Below, one piece after another: positions 60,676 through 64,000 of a stretch of 64,000 nucleotides of DNA. The translations under genes and the position numbers were made by a program. The notes below the pieces were generated by a model. The model was not told where the DNA came from. It saw only the letters and a list, made by a program, of their open reading frames with translations, and did not search any database. Source of the stretch: Acetobacterium woodii DSM 1030 (GTDB lineage Bacteria > Bacillota > Clostridia > Eubacteriales > Eubacteriaceae); NCBI RefSeq assembly GCF_000247605.1, contig NC_016894.1, forward strand, positions 3,213,732 through 3,277,731, read 5' to 3'. Every line of letters begins with the position of its first letter. Positions within the stretch are counted from its first letter, which is position 1.

Positions 60676-62370
60676 TTACTTTTTCTTTCTCCAAAAAGCC
60701 ACGTCTTTGCCATCAAGTTTTAGCTCAACCAACTCATATCCGGCCCGTTTTCTTTCGTCAACGGTGGTTTGAAAAGTTTTTCGCTCTTCATCGCTCATAT
60801 TTTCCAACATTTTTTCTTTATCCGCACTGGTGCTTTCATATACCCGGCCAACCTCAGTTTCGGTGACTTCTTCAATTTCTTTTAAGGAAACCCCACTCTC
60901 ATCGCGTGCCGAGCTGCTCATCAGCGTTTCCGCCTCTTTACTTGTTTCTTTCATTAGTTGCTTACGTCGATCCGCTTTGCGCTTTTCATCTTCTTTATTC
61001 AGTCGTTGCCAGACGGTTAGCATTTCATCTTCTGAATAATCCTCATCTTCATCTTTACTTCTGGCACCACTCTCGTAGCTATTATTTTCACTCCGCAATA
61101 CAAACGGTTGGTCAAGATCGGTTAATTTAAAACTTTCCACAATTCTTAAATCAGATTCAGGAACCGGATGTGGTTCGCCATTTGGATCACTGAGCGATTT
61201 AGCCACTTTGTTTAGTTCCATTTCCCGCATTTGCAGAATCAGGCGTTCTTTTTCAACTGCCAGTTTTTCTTCATAATATTTTTTGGTAAAAAATCCCGCA
61301 TCGTCACTGTTAAGGATTTCTTCCATATCTGCTGCTTCTAACTCTTTTTCATCTTTACCTTTAACATAAGTGCCGACTTCCTGAATATTGCTGATGATCT
61401 TGGTGCTACCATCGTCGATTGCTTCCATCACCCGCGTTTCTTCATTATTGTTATCACTTTTGCTAATAATAATTTCTTCGGTTTCCGTGCCAATTTCCGA
61501 GTCAACCCCATCCAATGCTGCGGGAATCATCTTTGTTAGCTCGCTATTTGGGTCGCCAACATTTTCAATAAGTTTGGTCCCATCTTCGGGCAGCTCGATC
61601 GTCGCATTTTCATCACGATCACCTCGAATTCCTCCGGTGGCGGCCATGTCCCGATAGAAGTCATCAATATCTTCAGGTTCATCATAACCTTCCTGATAAT
61701 CATTTTGAGTGGATACCCGATCAAACTCATATCCGTCATCATCACCAAAAATACCTTCGTCTTCGCCAGAATCCAATCGCTCATCGCTCATAATCGAAAC
61801 TTTTTTATTCATTACATATTGAATAAATCCGATTAAACCAATCAGCGTAACAATACTCCCGCCGGTTATCCCGGCTACTGACCCATAGAGGCTCATAACC
61901 ATCGGAACAAAGGGAACGGGAATAGGCAAATTAACCCCCAGGAACCATAACAACGTGTTTGGTTGAATCAAGGCATATAAGGGGTTCAAGCCTTGGGTGA
62001 TCTGCTCCCCGAAAGCGGCCGGCAAGATATCAATAATGCTTTGAGCCACCGGCATATGTCCACCATTGATAAAAATAACCACAAAATTCGCAGTAATCCC
62101 AATCGCCATTAAAATAACCCAAAAATCATCCAGATTAAAGACAAGCATCACTAATACCAGAATATAACTCGCAAAATTTACAATCTCCAGATAAGGTTCA
62201 ATAATTGTAATGCCTCCGGTATACATGTAAAAATGCAAAGCCATCTGTAACACCAACCCTAAAATCCCAATCGGTAACAAGGAAATTTTTCTGACTTTGA
62301 AACCATGAAGACTTCCTCTTCTAATTTTTCCAATTAAAAGACCTAAAATAATTGCAATTAGTATTAACAT
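60676..62370 (-). CDS. DUF5317 membrane protein with long acidic C-terminal tail
   Basis: A 564-residue protein. The first 190 residues have five or six membrane segments and fit DUF5317 (GLLIGKIRRGSLHGF, INGGHMPVA, LWFLGVNLPIPVPFVPMVMS in shorter form). The remaining 370 residues are cytoplasmic, rich in glutamate, aspartate and lysine, and probably partly coiled-coil (KYYEEKLAVEKERLILQMREMEL). Most DUF5317 proteins stop after the membrane part, so the tail is unusual. Function unknown. It lies between secA and hpf on the same strand. Confidence 0.75.
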   Translation of the reverse strand: MLILIAIILGLLIGKIRRGSLHGFKVRKISLLPIGILGLVLQMALHFYMYTGGITIIEPYLEIVNFASYILVLVMLVFNLDDFWVILMAIGITANFVVIFINGGHMPVAQSIIDILPAAFGEQITQGLNPLYALIQPNTLLWFLGVNLPIPVPFVPMVMSLYGSVAGITGGSIVTLIGLIGFIQYVMNKKVSIMSDERLDSGEDEGIFGDDDGYEFDRVSTQNDYQEGYDEPEDIDDFYRDMAATGGIRGDRDENATIELPEDGTKLIENVGDPNSELTKMIPAALDGVDSEIGTETEEIIISKSDNNNEETRVMEAIDDGSTKIISNIQEVGTYVKGKDEKELEAADMEEILNSDDAGFFTKKYYEEKLAVEKERLILQMREMELNKVAKSLSDPNGEPHPVPESDLRIVESFKLTDLDQPFVLRSENNSYESGARSKDEDEDYSEDEMLTVWQRLNKEDEKRKADRRKQLMKETSKEAETLMSSSARDESGVSLKEIEEVTETEVGRVYESTSADKEKMLENMSDEERKTFQTTVDERKRAGYELVELKLDGKDVAFWRKKK

Positions 62371-62566
62371 ATTTGTTTTAACCCCACTATTTATTTATAA
62401 TCATTTCACTTAATCTTATAAGGTGTCCTTATCTGTATCGATGCTGAGATAAATAAACCTGAATGCATATAGATCTATTTTAAAACAAAAGAAAAGTTCT
62501 GTCAAAACTTTATGCCTAAATAATACATAAATTCGAAAATAAATTTAATTTATAAATTAACATCAT

Positions 62567-62603
62567 CAAAAACACCCCTTTAAACGACTGTTCAAGGGGT
62601 GTT
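62567..62603 (-). terminator. Terminator of the hpf gene
   Basis: ACACCCCTT and AAGGGGTGT pair across about 12 bases, and the minus strand continues TTTTTGATG, about 35 bases after the hpf stop. Confidence 0.8.
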
Positions 62604-62637
62604 TGACATTTATTACAATTTTTTTCTTAAGAAAGTT

Positions 62638-63171
62638 TTAGAAAGTCGGCTCAATCAAGCCATAATTTCCATCTTTCCTCATGTAAACAACATTGACATC
62701 ATCGGTATCTCCATTAAGAAATACAAAAAAATTGTGTCCCAGCAGCTCCATTTGTAATGTTGCTTCATCAACGTTCATTGGTTTTACCGCAAATTTCTTG
62801 GTTCGCACTACTTTGGGTTGGAATCCATCAGCTTCTGCGCTGCTTTCGATTCCTTCCAGATTAAATTTATTTGCTTCATCCTGATTACGTTTCTGTAACT
62901 TTGTTTTATGTTTTCTGAGCTGACCTTCCAGTTTATTAATAACATTCTCAATTGATGTCACCATATCCTCAGATCTTTCTTCCGCTCTTAAAATGGTCTT
63001 TCCAACCGGTATGGTTACTTCCAGCATCTGATAATTTTTTTCTTTACTGAAGGTCGCATACACTTCTGTTTCCTGACTGAAATATCGTTCAAATTTGCCA
63101 AGTTTCTTTTTTAACGTTTCTTTTAAACCTTCTGATACATGCATATTTTTTCCGTAAATTGTGAATCTCAT
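62638..63171 (-). CDS. hpf: Ribosome hibernation-promoting factor, long form
   Basis: A 177-residue HPF of the long type. The N-terminal S30AE domain (about 1-100, MRFTIYGKNMHVSEGLKE) binds the decoding region of the small subunit. The C-terminal domain (about 120-177, VVRTKKFAVKPMNVDEATLQMELLGH in shorter form) joins two ribosomes into 100S dimers. ATG 63171 follows AAAGGAG, and six more open codons precede it. It has its own promoter at 63245-63274, downstream of a raiA-type RNA. Confidence 0.95.
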   Translation of the reverse strand: MRFTIYGKNMHVSEGLKETLKKKLGKFERYFSQETEVYATFSKEKNYQMLEVTIPVGKTILRAEERSEDMVTSIENVINKLEGQLRKHKTKLQKRNQDEANKFNLEGIESSAEADGFQPKVVRTKKFAVKPMNVDEATLQMELLGHNFFVFLNGDTDDVNVVYMRKDGNYGLIEPTF

Positions 63172-63244
63172 AACGACAACTCCTTTCAAAAGGTTAACCT
63201 CACTCGTTTACATTGATAATGATTATGCTTTCGAGTGTGTTCTT

Positions 63245-63274
63245 ATTATACCCAATTCGCGACCCTTTAGTCAA
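63245..63274 (-). promoter_or_regulatory. hpf promoter
   Basis: TTGACT (63274-63269), 18 bases and TATAAT (63250-63245). It lies between the raiA-type RNA and the hpf start codon. Confidence 0.8.
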
Positions 63275-63330
63275 AATCATTTGTGTCAAATTCTTGTCAC
63301 AAAATATCGTCTAAATATCAATCTTTATTT

Positions 63331-63540
63331 TTGCAAAGCTGTCTCAGTTGACCTGGTCTTTTCCCCCACACTCGCCAGCTGGAAGTTTAGCTCAGTGTTC
63401 GCATCACAACTCCTTCTCTCGGTAAAACCGGCTGGACTTACTTCTAAGACGCACCATGATCAACAATTCTCTATTGAATTATCTTACGTGGATCGCTTCG
63501 CCTGCATCTGGCATCGACTTTCAACCACAAACCTGAGACA
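63331..63540 (-). ncRNA. raiA-motif structured ncRNA
   Basis: A GC-richer block of about 210 bases directly upstream of hpf (also called raiA), with no sensible reading frame. Its ends pair (GTTGTCTCAG near 63540 with CTGAGACAG near 63340). Inner helices such as AATTC/GAATT and GAGCT/AGCT are visible. It has its own consensus promoter. The raiA RNA motif occurs in this position in Clostridia. I recognise it by position, size and structure, not by alignment to a model. Confidence 0.7.
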
Positions 63541-63546
63541 ACGTCT

Positions 63547-63576
63547 ATTATAAGTTTATCATCTGGCGGATGTCAA
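63547..63576 (-). promoter_or_regulatory. Consensus promoter of the raiA-type RNA
   Basis: TTGACA (63576-63571), 18 bases and TATAAT (63552-63547), a full match in both boxes, starting transcription at about 63540. This implies a highly expressed RNA. Confidence 0.85.
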
Positions 63577-63661
63577 GAGAAATCCAACTTATCACCGCTT
63601 TAGCTATTCCTCAATGCAACTTTCATGCTATAATAGACAAAATATCTATTAGGAGGTTTTT

Positions 63662-64000
63662 ATGTTTTTGGGTATTACCGCAACCTTAACCGCACTTTTT
63701 TTTATTGTCAATATTCCCTTGACCTTTACCATTATTTTTCTGGAACGGAAAAACCCTCAAAGCACCTATGCCTGGTTATTATTCCTGTGGATGGTCCCCC
63801 TTTTGGGCTTTCTTTTTTATATCTTTTTTTCGCAAAATTTGACCAAACGAAAAATTTTTAAATACAATACGCCCGAAAATTTTCAGTATCAACATCTATT
63901 GCGCCAGCAAAAACGATCGCTCTCACGGATTATCTCCATTGATCCTGACAGTCCCATTGAACGCTATCGCCACTCGATTGAATTTCATTTAAATGTCAGT
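63662..64000 (+). CDS. cls: Cardiolipin synthase (N-terminal part, cut by window edge)
   Basis: The frame starts at ATG 63662 after AGGAGG and runs to the right edge, giving 113 residues. Two membrane segments (about 5-25 and 38-58) are followed by a charged stretch. ERKNPQSTYAWLLFLWM and LLGFLFYIFFSQN are typical of the PLDNc region of cardiolipin synthases. The HKD catalytic motifs lie outside the window. A -10 box TATAAT is at 63629-63634. Confidence 0.85.
   Translation, partial: MFLGITATLTALFFIVNIPLTFTIIFLERKNPQSTYAWLLFLWMVPLLGFLFYIFFSQNLTKRKIFKYNTPENFQYQHLLRQQKRSLSRIISIDPDSPIERYRHSIEFHLNVS

Noticed and set aside
63161-63553. A 130-codon plus-strand frame over the hpf leader
   Set aside because: It overlaps the raiA-type RNA and two minus-strand promoters, has no ribosome site, and its translation shows no domain.

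Overview
The window looks like a chromosomal segment of an acetogenic, low-GC, anaerobic Firmicute of the Acetobacterium/Eubacteriaceae type. The reasons are two MttB-family methyltransferases without an in-frame amber codon, a corrinoid protein, a BCCT transporter, a MetH without reactivation domain, a DUF39/NIL-ferredoxin/UPF0280 homocysteine locus, an S-box riboswitch, rubredoxin-flavoreductase modules, radical-SAM and NAD de novo genes, and strong AGGAGG-type ribosome binding sites. The genus is an inference from gene content. Most genes lie on the minus strand. No rRNA, tRNA, CRISPR, prophage or transposase gene was found.

Layout: 1-1.3 kb, an AcoX-like kinase (cut by the window edge) and a Lin0512 protein behind a sigma-54 promoter. 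1.7-4.4 kb, a ThiXYZ-like thiamine-precursor ABC transporter with an MTH1187-type protein. 4.7-11.1 kb, metallophosphoesterase, AmrS-type radical SAM enzyme, niaR and nadABC with a promoter and operator. 11.4-17.4 kb, a CHAD protein, modCBA and two excisionase-type HTH molybdate regulators. 17.6-24.7 kb, a PAS/degenerate-GGDEF/EAL protein, TetR plus FMN-binding protein, amino-acid permease and AraC regulator. 24.8-29.8 kb, a six-gene set resembling opine or imino-acid oxidases with an ornithine cyclodeaminase homologue and RidA. 30.9-45.4 kb, a corrinoid methyltransferase regulon with three sigma-54 promoters and its own sigma-54 activator. 45.5-49.4 kb, hydrolase, TetR, DUF1611, triple-rubredoxin flavoreductase. 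49.6-57.9 kb, adenine deaminase, metH with S-box, homocysteine genes, prfB with programmed frameshift. 57.9-64 kb, secA, DUF5317 protein, hpf with an upstream raiA-type ncRNA, and the start of a cardiolipin synthase gene.

The most unusual content is of two kinds. First, two families of non-coding palindromic elements. Family A (about 171 bp, inverted-repeat ends, 10-11 bp target duplications) sits in five full copies, one shortened degenerate copy and one hybrid. All have the same orientation and lie 18-30 bases upstream of a start codon. Family B (about 172 bp) is bounded on both sides by near-identical copies of a hairpin that differs from locus to locus. At modB an A half is joined to a B half. 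Second, the methyltransferase regulon joins two MttB paralogues, a corrinoid protein and a UroD-type methyltransferase fused to a thioredoxin-like domain with PanB, an octopine-dehydrogenase-family enzyme and an Asp/Glu-racemase-family enzyme. This combination suggests an undescribed C1-yielding pathway of unknown substrate.
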